Of a stretch of 64,000 nt of DNA, positions 16,537 to 24,930 are shown in pieces. The stretch comes from Cellulomonas wangleii (GTDB lineage: Bacteria > Actinomycetota > Actinomycetes > Actinomycetales > Cellulomonadaceae). Location of the stretch: positions 124,001-188,000 of the forward strand of contig NZ_CP074405.1 in assembly GCF_018388445.1 (NCBI RefSeq), written 5' to 3'. A model generated the notes under the pieces. That model was not told the DNA's origin. It worked only from the letters and a program-made list of their open reading frames with translations, and did no database searches. A program made the translations under genes and the position numbers. Positions within the stretch are counted from its first letter, which is position 1. Each line of letters begins with the position of its first letter.

Positions 16537-18195
16537 GTGCGTGCTGCCCGCCGCCGTCGCCCGGCTCGTGCCGGCCTCGTCGTCGTTCTCGTCGCCGTGC
16601 TGCTCGCCGCCTGCACCGGCGGCGGCGCGACCCCGGACGGCGAGACCGACGGGACGCCCACCGCCGACCCCGGGCCGCGGCCCGAGGACGTGGTGGCGAG
16701 CGAGGTGGTCGTGACGTCGGAGGCCGAGGTGCGCGTCGACGTGCACCCGGTGGTGCGCGTCGGGGACCTCGCCGTGCTGACCCTCGACCTCATCCCGCCC
16801 GACCCGTTCCCGGAGACGGGCAGGGTGCACGTGCACGGGTGGGACGTCGACGGGCTCACGTACCACCTCACCAGCGAGGCCCCGTCGAACGTGCGGCTCG
16901 TCGACCTCGTCCGTGACGTGGTCCTGCACGGCGGCACGGACGGCGAGGGCGCCCCGGTCGTGGCACCCGAGGGCTGGGCGACGCTGCGGGACCCCGCCGG
17001 GACCCGCCTGCAGATCCCGTTCGCGGCCCCGCACCCCGACGCCGACGAGGTGGCGCTGTTCCTGCCCGGGGCGCCGCTGGTCGCCGCCGTGCCCGTGATC
17101 GACGGGGACGTGCCGGCGAGCGTGCGTCCGGCGTCGGCCGCCGCGCCCACCGGGACGCCCGGCGCGTCCGGGTCCGCCACGGCGAGCGCGTCGCCGGCGC
17201 CGGCCCCCGAGGTGCTCGACCTGGACGCCGTGGTCGCCGCGCCCGTGTTCCCCCTGGAGTCGACGAGCATCGAGCTCGCCGGCGCGGTGACGACCGTGGA
17301 GTCGCAGGAGCGCGTCGACGTGTCCCTCGGGTCGGACGTGCTCTTCGAGTTCGACCAGGACGTCCTGACCCCGGCGGCCGACGAGGCGCTGCGCCTGGTG
17401 GCCCAGCGGCTGACGGAACGCGCGCCGGGCGACGTCACGGTCGTGGGGCACACCGACGACCAGGGGGACGAGGCGTACAACGCCGACCTGTCGCAGCGCC
17501 GTGCCCGGACTGTCGCCGACGCCCTGGGTGCCCTCGTCGACCCCGCGTCGTACCCCATGGGCGTCGAGGGGCGGGGCGAGTCCGAGCCGGTCGCGCCGAA
17601 CACGTCGGACGAGGACCGGGCCCTGAACCGTCGCGTGACGGTCACCCTCACGTCCACGATGGTGACCCGCACCGAGCTGACGACCGGGGGCGAGCTGCCC
17701 CCGTTCGGCCAGGAGGGCCAGGTCGGCACGGCGGGCACGCCGCTGCCGGTCGACGCCCTCATCGACTGGGAGGTGGAGGCGACCGCGCGACGCGTGCACG
17801 GGCACGTCGTGGTGGACCTGGTCGCCCGCAACGTCGACGACCGCTCCAGCTCCGGTGCCAAGATCGGCTCCCTGGACGGCGGGGACCGGGGCCGGGGCGA
17901 GGGCACGACGGCACCGAGCGCGTCGTCGAGCGGCACGATCCTGCACGGCGCGACCCGGGTGCTCCCGCTGGACTACCGCACGGGCGTCTCGGAGCGGCAC
18001 CCCGGTGGCGAGTGGTTCGCGCTCGCGGACCTCACGGTCGGCGGCGACATGGACCCGGGGCAGGCGCGCACGTTCTCCTTCGTCTACCCGGAGCTGGACG
18101 TCGACACCGTCACGTTCCAGGCGGGGACCGGGCGGAGCTCGTCGTACGACTTCCGCATCCTCGACATCCCCGTCGCGGCGGAGGGGACGGGCTGA
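16537..18195 (+). CDS. OmpA-domain lipoprotein, paralogue 1
   Basis: This 552-residue protein has a basic N-terminus and lipobox (VLLAAC, about residues 20-26), so it is exported and lipid-anchored. A conserved region (about 45-190) with the LFLPGAPLVA segment is followed by a Pro/Ala/Ser/Thr linker (about 195-225). The OmpA C-terminal domain (about 265-375) contains FEFDQ, VVGHTDDQGDEAYNADLSQRRA and GRGESEP, the peptidoglycan-binding pattern. A conserved C-terminal domain (about 400-552) carries ARRVHGHVVVDL and the PLDYRTG segment. The OmpA part should bind peptidoglycan; the flanking domains are unassigned. It is one of three related copies in 10 kb. Confidence 0.82.
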   Translation: MRAARRRRPARAGLVVVLVAVLLAACTGGGATPDGETDGTPTADPGPRPEDVVASEVVVTSEAEVRVDVHPVVRVGDLAVLTLDLIPPDPFPETGRVHVHGWDVDGLTYHLTSEAPSNVRLVDLVRDVVLHGGTDGEGAPVVAPEGWATLRDPAGTRLQIPFAAPHPDADEVALFLPGAPLVAAVPVIDGDVPASVRPASAAAPTGTPGASGSATASASPAPAPEVLDLDAVVAAPVFPLESTSIELAGAVTTVESQERVDVSLGSDVLFEFDQDVLTPAADEALRLVAQRLTERAPGDVTVVGHTDDQGDEAYNADLSQRRARTVADALGALVDPASYPMGVEGRGESEPVAPNTSDEDRALNRRVTVTLTSTMVTRTELTTGGELPPFGQEGQVGTAGTPLPVDALIDWEVEATARRVHGHVVVDLVARNVDDRSSSGAKIGSLDGGDRGRGEGTTAPSASSSGTILHGATRVLPLDYRTGVSERHPGGEWFALADLTVGGDMDPGQARTFSFVYPELDVDTVTFQAGTGRSSSYDFRILDIPVAAEGTG

Positions 18196-18224
18196 CGCCG
18201 CGCCGCCGCTCGTAGGCTGACGAC

Positions 18225-19517
18225 GTGGACGAGTACACGATGACCGGGTTCCGGGTGCGCGAGCACCGCGTCGAGGTGCCGGTCGACCGGGGGGACCCGC
18301 AGCGGTTCGGCTCGGTCGAGGTGTTCGCGCGCGAGGTCGTCGACCCGGAGCGCGACGGCGAGGACCTGCCGCTGCTGCTCTTCCTGCAGGGCGGCCCCGG
18401 CGGCATGGGGCCGCGCCCGACGCCCGGCGGCGGGTGGTGGGCGACCGCGCTGCGCACCCACCGCGTCGTGCTGCTGGACCAGCGCGGAACGGGCCGCTCG
18501 TCGCGGATCGAGGGGGCGGACGTCGCGGCGTTCGACGACCCCGCCCGGGCCGCGGACTACCTGGCGTGCTTCCGCGCGGACGCGATCGTCGAGGACGCCG
18601 AGCACCTGCGCCGCACCGTGTACGGCGGGCGGCGGTGGACGACGCTGGGGCAGTCCTACGGCGGGTTCCTCACCCTCACGTACCTGTCGCGGTACCCCGA
18701 GGCGCTCGAGGCGTGCTGGATCACCGGTGGTCTGCCGCCCGTCGGCGCCACGGCCGAGGACGTGTACGCCGCGACGTACCCCCGGCAGGCGGCCCGCAAC
18801 CGCGCGCTGCACCGCGCCTTCCCGACGGACGTCGAGCTGCTGGGGCACCTCGCCGACCGGGTCGCGGCGGGGGGCGTCGTGCTGCCGACGGGTGACGCGC
18901 TGACGGTCGAGCGGCTGCAGACCCTGGGGATGTCGCTGGGCATGAGCACCGGGGTGGACGACCTGCACTGGCTGCTGGACACCGCGCTCGACCGCCACGG
19001 CGAGCCCGCGCCGGGGTTCCTCGCGCAGGTCGCCGCGCGCACGGGGTTCGACACCAACCCGCTGTACCTGGTGCTGCAGGAGGTCATCTACCACTCGGGT
19101 GAGCGTGAGCCCGGGTGGGCCGCGGCGGCCGAGCACGCCCGCCACCCGGACTTCGCGGCCACCGCCCGCCCGCTGCTGCTCACCGGCGAGGCGGTGTACC
19201 CGTGGATGTTCGACCAGGTCGCGGCGCTGCGCCCGTTCGCGGCCGCCGCCCACGAGCTCGCCGCCCGGACCGAGTGGCCCGCGCTCTACGACGTCGACCG
19301 GCTCGCCGCCAACGAGGTCCCCGTCGCCGCCGTGCAGTACCTCGACGACCCGTACGTCGACGTCGACCTGGCGCGCGCGACCGCGGCGGGCCTGGGCAAC
19401 GCGCAGGTGTGGCTCACCAACGAGTACCTGCACGACGGGCTGCGCGTCGCCGGTGACACGATCCTGCCGCGGCTGGCCGACCTGACGTCCGGCCGCTGGA
19501 CGGTCACGTCCGGCTGA
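18225..19517 (+). CDS. Alpha/beta hydrolase, proline iminopeptidase-like (S33)
   Basis: This 430-residue protein has the S33 marks: oxyanion-hole segment LLLFLQGGPGG, the DQRGTGRS motif and the nucleophile elbow GQSYGG (Ser144). A terminal His in NEYLHDGLR and an Asp near YLDDPYVDVD could complete the triad. Such enzymes release N-terminal proline or act on other small peptides. The protein is cytoplasmic (no signal). The start is GTG at 18225, preceded by TAGGCT with a 6-base gap, a leaderless promoter. It stands between two OmpA-lipoprotein genes with its own promoter, so a functional link to them is not shown. Confidence 0.9.
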   Translation: MDEYTMTGFRVREHRVEVPVDRGDPQRFGSVEVFAREVVDPERDGEDLPLLLFLQGGPGGMGPRPTPGGGWWATALRTHRVVLLDQRGTGRSSRIEGADVAAFDDPARAADYLACFRADAIVEDAEHLRRTVYGGRRWTTLGQSYGGFLTLTYLSRYPEALEACWITGGLPPVGATAEDVYAATYPRQAARNRALHRAFPTDVELLGHLADRVAAGGVVLPTGDALTVERLQTLGMSLGMSTGVDDLHWLLDTALDRHGEPAPGFLAQVAARTGFDTNPLYLVLQEVIYHSGEREPGWAAAAEHARHPDFAATARPLLLTGEAVYPWMFDQVAALRPFAAAAHELAARTEWPALYDVDRLAANEVPVAAVQYLDDPYVDVDLARATAAGLGNAQVWLTNEYLHDGLRVAGDTILPRLADLTSGRWTVTSG

Positions 19518-19535
19518 CGCGGTCCGCGGTGGGCC

Positions 19536-19610
19536 GAACGGGCGGAGTCGGGGCCGTCGCCCCGACGACCGGGGCGAATCGGGCATCATGAGCAGCCCCA
19601 CCCCTGAGGA
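19536..19610 (+). promoter_or_regulatory. Shared upstream element of OmpA-lipoprotein 2
   Basis: GAACGGGCG at 19536 lies 47 bases before GCATCATGAG (19583), then CCCCACCC and GAGGAG. It matches the elements before 16537 and 24931, although the sequence between them differs. Confidence 0.5.
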
Positions 19611-19620
19611 GATCTGACCC

Positions 19621-21231
19621 GTGCCTGCTCGCCGCCTCCGTCCGCTGACGACCCTGGCCGCCGCGCTCGTCCTGGCCCTCGGGGCCTGCACGACGGGGGA
19701 CCCGGGTCCCGCCGCCGGCGCGACCACCGCGGCCGGTACGCCGTCGGCCGCGCCGGCGCCCCAGCCCGACGACGTCGTCGCGTCGTTCGTGGTCCCCTTC
19801 AACGGTCACGACGTGGACGTCGAGGTGTACCCCCTCGTGCGACACGGCGAGCACGTCGTGCTCACGGTGGACTTCACCGCCCGGGCGCCCGCCGTGCCGG
19901 AGGAGGACAGCGTGATCCTCTTCGGCCTCGGGGGCCGGGCCTTCACGACGGAGATCCTGCACGGCCCGGTCAACCTGCGGCTGCTCGACCTGGAACGCGA
20001 CGTCGTCCACCACGTCGCGCGCGACGCGCAGGGACGTCCCGTCGTCACCGACGGCGACTGGGACGTCATCGGGACCGCGGACGGTACCCGGCTGCAGACG
20101 GCGTACGCCGCCCCGCCGCCGGACGTCCGGAGCATGTCCCTGTTCCTGCCCGGTGCGCCGCTGGTCGCGGACGTCCCGGTCGTCGACGGCGACGCGCCGG
20201 CCCCGGTCCGTGCCGTCGCCGGCGCGACCGCCACGCCGGCGGAGGAGCCCGACGGGCTGGACTGGGACGCGGTCGTGGCCGCACCGACGTTCCCCCTGGA
20301 GTCCGCGAGCGTCGAGCTCGCCGGCGCCGTGACCACGACCGAGTCGGTCGAGCGGGTCGAGGCGTCTCTCGGGTCCGACGTCCTGTTCGAGTTCGACCAG
20401 GCCACGCTGACGCCGCAGGCCGGCGAGGCGATCGCGCTCGTCGCGCAGCGGCTCGCCGAGCGCGAGCCGGGACCGGTCACCGTCGTCGGGCACACCGACG
20501 ACCAGGGGGACGACGACTACAACCTCGACCTGTCGCGGCGTCGGGCGCAGACGGTGGCCGACGCCCTCGGGGCGGCGGTCGGCCCGTCGTACCCGTTGCA
20601 GGTCGAAGGGCGGGGCGAGGCGGAGCCGTTCGTGACCAACGACTCCGACGACGACCGCGCCCGCAACCGGCGCGTGGCCGTGACCCTGGAGTCGACCGTC
20701 GTGACGCAGACCGAGGTCACCGCCGCCGGGGAGCTGCCGCCGTTCGGGGAGGACGGCACGGTCGGCAGCGCCGGCGGAGGGCTGCAGCTCGGGGACGACC
20801 GCGCCCGGTGGCTGCTGGACGCGACGGCCCGTCACGTCCACGGGCACCTGGTGGTCGACCTGGTGGTGACGGCACCCGAGGGGCAGGACGAGGCGGTCTT
20901 CGCGGCCCTCAGCAACGTCCTGTCGTCCCACCGCGGCGACGGGACCGTCGTGCCGATGCAGAACGCCGCCCGCGTCTCCGTCCTCGACGGCGCGGTCCGG
21001 TTGTTCCCGCTGGACTACCGCACGGGTGACCGTGAGGGCTTCCCGGGAGGGGAGTGGTGGAGCGTCGCCGACCTCGAGGGCACGCCCACGCTCACCGGGG
21101 GTCAGCGGCGCACGTTCAGCGCGGTCTACCCCCGCATGGACACCGCCGAGGTCACGCTGCAGGCGGGCGACGGCGGCTTCAGCTCCAACGACTTCCGGAT
21201 GACCGGTGTGCCCGTGGTCGCGGACGAGTAG
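19621..21231 (+). CDS. OmpA-domain lipoprotein, paralogue 2
   Basis: This 536-residue protein has a lipobox (LALGAC, about residues 18-23), an N-terminal domain with LFLPGAPLVADVPVVDGD, a shorter linker than its paralogues, the OmpA domain (about 250-360; FEFDQATLTP, VVGHTDDQGDDDYNLDLSRRRA), and the C-terminal HVHGHLVVDL domain ending in a YPRMDTAEVTLQAG segment. Domain order equals that of the copies at 16537 and 24931, so they arose by duplication. It probably sits on the outside of the membrane bound to peptidoglycan. It ends just before a bidirectional terminator shared with the convergent lipoprotein gene. Confidence 0.82.
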   Translation: MPARRLRPLTTLAAALVLALGACTTGDPGPAAGATTAAGTPSAAPAPQPDDVVASFVVPFNGHDVDVEVYPLVRHGEHVVLTVDFTARAPAVPEEDSVILFGLGGRAFTTEILHGPVNLRLLDLERDVVHHVARDAQGRPVVTDGDWDVIGTADGTRLQTAYAAPPPDVRSMSLFLPGAPLVADVPVVDGDAPAPVRAVAGATATPAEEPDGLDWDAVVAAPTFPLESASVELAGAVTTTESVERVEASLGSDVLFEFDQATLTPQAGEAIALVAQRLAEREPGPVTVVGHTDDQGDDDYNLDLSRRRAQTVADALGAAVGPSYPLQVEGRGEAEPFVTNDSDDDRARNRRVAVTLESTVVTQTEVTAAGELPPFGEDGTVGSAGGGLQLGDDRARWLLDATARHVHGHLVVDLVVTAPEGQDEAVFAALSNVLSSHRGDGTVVPMQNAARVSVLDGAVRLFPLDYRTGDREGFPGGEWWSVADLEGTPTLTGGQRRTFSAVYPRMDTAEVTLQAGDGGFSSNDFRMTGVPVVADE

Positions 21232-21261
21232 GGGACCGTCGGGCTGACGCGCGGAACCCGG

Positions 21262-21296
21262 TGCGCCCCGCGGGCCCCACGCCCGTGCGGGGCGCA
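21262..21296. terminator. Bidirectional hairpin terminator
   Basis: A perfect 10-base inverted repeat, tgcgccccgc (21262-21271) and gcggggcgca (21287-21296), encloses a 15-base loop in the 85-base gap between the convergent genes ending at 21231 and 21317. Confidence 0.75.
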
Positions 21297-21316
21297 GGAC
21301 CGCGCGCAGCACGTGC

Positions 21317-23287
21317 TCAGGCCGAGCTGCCGGTCCCGGCGTCGCCGGGCCGTGCCGGCGGGGTCCTCCCGTCGGTCGGGGCCTCGGGCCGCCGGCCGTC
21401 GCCGGCCGGGGGCTGCGGCCTGCCGCCCCCGTCGGTGGGCGCCTGCGGCCACGCGTCGTCCCCGGTCGGCGGCTGCGGCGCGGTCCCGCCGCCCGGGGCC
21501 CCGCCCGGCCCGCCTGTCCCGCCCGACGCGACGCCCGCCGTCGCCGTGGCGCGCTCGGTGCCGCCGGTCGCGTCCCCACCGGCGCGCAGCCCGCCGACCG
21601 ACTCCCCGGACGCGGACCCCCCGACGACGAGCCGGTACGTCGCGTCCGCCACGACGTCGCCCGACGAGTACACGACGTTCCGGACGTCCCGGCCGGTCTC
21701 GAAGGTCGCGACGAGCGTGCCGTCCTCCGCGACGACGTGCACGACGCTCCCGGCGGGCACGGCCTCGTCGGACGTCAGCGACACGAACGACTGCGGGCTC
21801 GACACCGCCGGGGTCTGCGCCATCTCCCCCGCGCCGGTCGCGAGCAGGACGCCACCGCTGACGGTGATCGCGCCGTTGGCGTCGAACGCCGCCTCGGGGC
21901 CGCGGGCCGGTCCGTCGACCACGACGGTGCCGCCGCTGATCGTCACGGTGCCGTTCGAGTCGATCCCGTCGCCGTCCGCGTGCAGCACGACCGTGCCGCC
22001 CGTGACGGCCACCTCGACGCCCTCGACGGCCTGCTCGGGTGCGCTGGTCGCGGGGTCGGAGCCGTTGACGGCGTCGTCGGACGCGACGACGGTGACGTCG
22101 CCGCCGGTGACGGTCACGACCGTGCCCTCCAGGCCCTCGACACAGGCCGCGACGTCGACCGTGCCGCCCTCGACCAGCAGGCCCGCCTCGGCGTGCGCGG
22201 CGTCGTCCCCGGCGGACAGCTGCACGTCGCCGTCGGTGACCGTGAGGTTCCCGTCGGAGTGCAGCGCGTCGTCGGCCGCGTCGACGCGCAGCTGCCCGCC
22301 GCCCACGACGAGCGCGGCGCCCGCGGCGAGCCCCTTCGGGCTCAGGTCGTCCGTCACGGACGCCGCCTGCGACGCACCCCCGCCCGCGACGGCGGACACC
22401 GACCCGCCGCCGACCAGCACGTCGGTGGTCGCCGTGATCCCGTCGTCGCCGGACGTCACGTCGGCCGTGCCGCCCGCGACGTGCACGTACCCGCGGGTCG
22501 CGTCGTCGTCCGCGTCGGACTTCAGGCCGTCGCCGCCCGCCTCCACGGTGAGCGCACCGTCGAGCACGACGAGCGCGTCCTTGCCGCGCACGCCGTCGTC
22601 GACGGCGGTGACCGCGACGGTCCCGGACGCGAGGACGAGGTCGTCCTTCGACGCGATCCCGTCGTTCGCGTTGCCGGTGACCTGGAGCGACCCGGCGCCG
22701 GCGATCGTGAGGTCCGCGGTCGAGAACAGCGCCGCGTCCGGGGCGTCCTCGGCGTCCGCGTCGGCGTACGTCGCGGCGTCCGCCAGGGTGTTGGACGACC
22801 CCTGGGCCAGGCCCACCACGACCTCCTCGGCGGCGGTGACCTGCAGCGCCGACGTGGTCGACGACGTGATCGACGCGCCGTCCAGCACCACGGTCACCTG
22901 CTCGTCGTCCGCGGTGTCGACGACGACCTGGCCATCGGTGAGCGTCCCGGTCAGCACGTACGTGCCGGCGGCGGTGATCGTCACCGTGCCGCCGTCGACC
23001 TGCACACCGTCGCCGTCGGCGTGCGCCGTGGTGCCGTCCAGGGTGACGGTGACGGCGCTCGCGGCGTCCCAGGTGGTGTCCGACGTGACGTGGTCGTGGT
23101 TCGCGGCGAGCTCGGCCTCGACGGTCGTGTCGGCGTCGGCCGGGTCGACGTCGGTGACCGCGCTCGTGGCGGAGTCGGTGGCCGCGTCGGTCGCGTCGGC
23201 CGACGGCGTCGCGGTGCTCGTGCAGCCGGCGAGGAGGACGGCGGTGAGCGCGGCCGGCAGGGTCAGCCGGGTGAGGGTGCGTCGCAT
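21317..23287 (-). CDS. Cthe_2159-like carbohydrate-binding lipoprotein
   Basis: This 656-residue protein has a lipobox (VLLAGC, about residues 17-22) and then a long run of short GGT/DG beta-strand repeats (about 60-520). The repeated phrases ISGGTVVVDG, VTVTGGDVTV and DDGIASKDDL are typical of the Cthe_2159 family (carbohydrate-binding domain-containing proteins), right-handed beta-helices reported to bind acidic polysaccharides with calcium. A Gly/Pro-rich tail (about 560-656) is probably disordered. It lies 24 bases after the VTC-type gene and is the third member of a widespread DUF4956/VTC/extracellular-protein arrangement. Binding of a cell-surface polymer is inferred. Confidence 0.82.
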   Translation of the reverse strand: MRRTLTRLTLPAALTAVLLAGCTSTATPSADATDAATDSATSAVTDVDPADADTTVEAELAANHDHVTSDTTWDAASAVTVTLDGTTAHADGDGVQVDGGTVTITAAGTYVLTGTLTDGQVVVDTADDEQVTVVLDGASITSSTTSALQVTAAEEVVVGLAQGSSNTLADAATYADADAEDAPDAALFSTADLTIAGAGSLQVTGNANDGIASKDDLVLASGTVAVTAVDDGVRGKDALVVLDGALTVEAGGDGLKSDADDDATRGYVHVAGGTADVTSGDDGITATTDVLVGGGSVSAVAGGGASQAASVTDDLSPKGLAAGAALVVGGGQLRVDAADDALHSDGNLTVTDGDVQLSAGDDAAHAEAGLLVEGGTVDVAACVEGLEGTVVTVTGGDVTVVASDDAVNGSDPATSAPEQAVEGVEVAVTGGTVVLHADGDGIDSNGTVTISGGTVVVDGPARGPEAAFDANGAITVSGGVLLATGAGEMAQTPAVSSPQSFVSLTSDEAVPAGSVVHVVAEDGTLVATFETGRDVRNVVYSSGDVVADATYRLVVGGSASGESVGGLRAGGDATGGTERATATAGVASGGTGGPGGAPGGGTAPQPPTGDDAWPQAPTDGGGRPQPPAGDGRRPEAPTDGRTPPARPGDAGTGSSA

Positions 23288-23311
23288 GGGTGCTCCGTTC
23301 GTGGGGGCCGG

Positions 23312-24127
23312 TCAGCCGGCGGGGACGAGGGCGGGCGCGACGTGCCGGTCGAGCACGGGCCGCCAGGGGGTGCAGGGCAGGCGCGGGTCGAGGACCGCCA
23401 TGCCGGTGCCGTACTTGGACAGGCGCACGGGCCGGTGGCCGTGGCGCCACAGCAGACGGTCGGCGGCCGAGGGCGTCGAGCCGGTCTTGGTCTCGACGAC
23501 GGCCAGGCCGTCGAGCCGCAGGGCGGCGTGGGACGGCGCGACCGTGCCGGTCCCGGCCCAGGTGAGCCCGGTGTCGACGGTGACGCGGGAGGGTGCCGGG
23601 CCCGTCAGCAGGAACGTGCGTCGCGCGTACCGCGTGACCAGCGCCGGCGTCAGCGGGCCGGCCGGGGCGGGCACGGTGGCGGCGTCGAGCACACCGGCGA
23701 CGAACGCCGTCGCCGCACCGGTCAGCGGGGCGGACGGGTCGGCGTCGTACGGCACCCGCGTCTTGACGGTGGTGCCGCGCGGTCCGCGGGTCTTCACCTC
23801 GACGAAGCAGGCGGCGGAGTCCAGGTAGGTGCGGGTGCGGACCTTGAAGCGCCGGCGCCTGCGCTGCGCGGCGCCGCGGAAGCAGGTGAGGTCCGGGGTG
23901 TCGAGGTACACCGACGCGTAGTCGAAGCGCTCACGGCCGTCGACGCGCAGCACCCGCAGGCCGTCGTCCAGCCGGTCGTGCAGCGCGGCCACCAGGGCCT
24001 CGGCGACGGCCACGGGGACGACGTACTTGCGGTCGACCCGGGTCTGCAGGCCGGCACGCGCCGTCAGCTCCTCGAGGGTCACGCCGGCGAGGCCGCCGAG
24101 CGGGACGGACCCGGACGGGGCGCTCAC
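23312..24127 (-). CDS. VTC-domain polyphosphate polymerase-like protein
   Basis: This 271-residue protein is of the triphosphate-tunnel-metalloenzyme VTC type: RVDRKYVVP near the N-terminus, then Arg- and Lys-rich strands FKVRTRTYLDSAACFVEVKTRG and VTRYARRTFLL, a final VVETKTGS, and a terminal LSKYGTG. These supply the basic tunnel that binds phosphate chains. Yeast Vtc4 makes polyphosphate from ATP; bacterial single-domain forms are little studied, so polymerase activity is inferred. The GTG start overlaps the DUF4956 stop by 4 bases (GTGA). Confidence 0.85.
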   Translation of the reverse strand: MSAPSGSVPLGGLAGVTLEELTARAGLQTRVDRKYVVPVAVAEALVAALHDRLDDGLRVLRVDGRERFDYASVYLDTPDLTCFRGAAQRRRRRFKVRTRTYLDSAACFVEVKTRGPRGTTVKTRVPYDADPSAPLTGAATAFVAGVLDAATVPAPAGPLTPALVTRYARRTFLLTGPAPSRVTVDTGLTWAGTGTVAPSHAALRLDGLAVVETKTGSTPSAADRLLWRHGHRPVRLSKYGTGMAVLDPRLPCTPWRPVLDRHVAPALVPAG

Positions 24128-24732
24128 CGCGCCACCCCCGCCAGGACGGGTGCGTCGGCGGACGCCGCGTCGGCGGGACGGCGCGCGCCGTCGAGGAGGG
24201 AGTAGCGCACCTCGACCCAGGTGGTGTCGTTGACGAGGTCGAGGCGCTGCACGTCCACCGCGTGCACCCGCGCGCCCAGCAGCTCCTCCAGGTGGGCGAC
24301 CAGCGCCGCCTCGGACGTGAACGCCCGGTCCAGCACGACCGTCTGCGAGCGGTACCGGCGCAGCAGCCGCGGCGAGTCGCCGACCGCCATGACCGCGACC
24401 ACCAGCGCCATCAGCCCCACGCCGAGCGGCACGGACGTGACCCCGAGCCCGCCGACGAGCCCGAGGGCCAGCGCCGAGAAGTAGTAGGCCACCTCGCTCT
24501 GCGCCAGCTCGGTGGACCGCAGCCGGATGATCGACAGCACGCCGAACAACCCCAGCCCCAGGCCGGCGCCGACCGTCCCGGACCCGAGCGCCGCCGACAC
24601 GGCCAGCACGCCCACGTTGACGCCCAGGTAGGCCACGACCAGGTCGCGGCGGCGGTGCCGCGGCACGTAGAGGGCGAAGGTCAGGACGACGACGGCGACG
24701 AGGTCCGCCGCCAGCAGCGTGAGGTCGGGCAC
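24124..24732 (-). CDS. DUF4956 membrane protein
   Basis: This 202-residue protein has four membrane segments in its first 125 residues, including the conserved FGVLSIIRLRSTELAQSEVAYYF loop, and a cytoplasmic C-terminal domain with a ferredoxin-like strand pattern (LVNDTTWVEVRYSLL). DUF4956 genes are regularly found next to VTC genes, as here, and may be the membrane partner of the polymerase. The GTG start is preceded by GGAGG with 5-6 bases spacing. It is the first gene of a three-gene operon running toward 21317. Confidence 0.85.
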   Translation of the reverse strand: MPDLTLLAADLVAVVVLTFALYVPRHRRRDLVVAYLGVNVGVLAVSAALGSGTVGAGLGLGLFGVLSIIRLRSTELAQSEVAYYFSALALGLVGGLGVTSVPLGVGLMALVVAVMAVGDSPRLLRRYRSQTVVLDRAFTSEAALVAHLEELLGARVHAVDVQRLDLVNDTTWVEVRYSLLDGARRPADAASADAPVLAGVAR

Positions 24733-24846
24733 GGGTGCCTCCGAGCGTCGGTGACCCGCCGGGTGCGGGTGGGTCCATGGAGCCGCACGCGCCTGTGACG
24801 ACGCTGTGGGGACGCTGGGTCGAGGCTCTGACCTGGCGTGTCCTGC

Positions 24847-24924
24847 AAACGGGTGAGCGTGCCCGCCCGGCGGGCCCGCGTCCGGAAGGTCCGGCATCAT
24901 GGCCGCACCCCACCCCCGGAGGAC
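24847..24924 (+). promoter_or_regulatory. Shared upstream element of OmpA-lipoprotein 3
   Basis: AAACGGGTG at 24847 lies 47 bases before GCATCATG (24894), then CCCCACCC and GGAGGA before the GTG at 24931, as in the two other copies. The divergent DUF4956 operon starts at 24732, so the two promoter regions adjoin. Confidence 0.5.
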
Positions 24925-24930
24925 CCTTCC

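Noticed and set aside
21054..24205. Long plus-strand frames (822 and 924 residues) opposite the Cthe_2159-like and VTC genes
   Set aside because: They are Thr/Ser/Pro/Arg-rich shadows of a beta-helix gene with strong codon periodicity on the minus strand.
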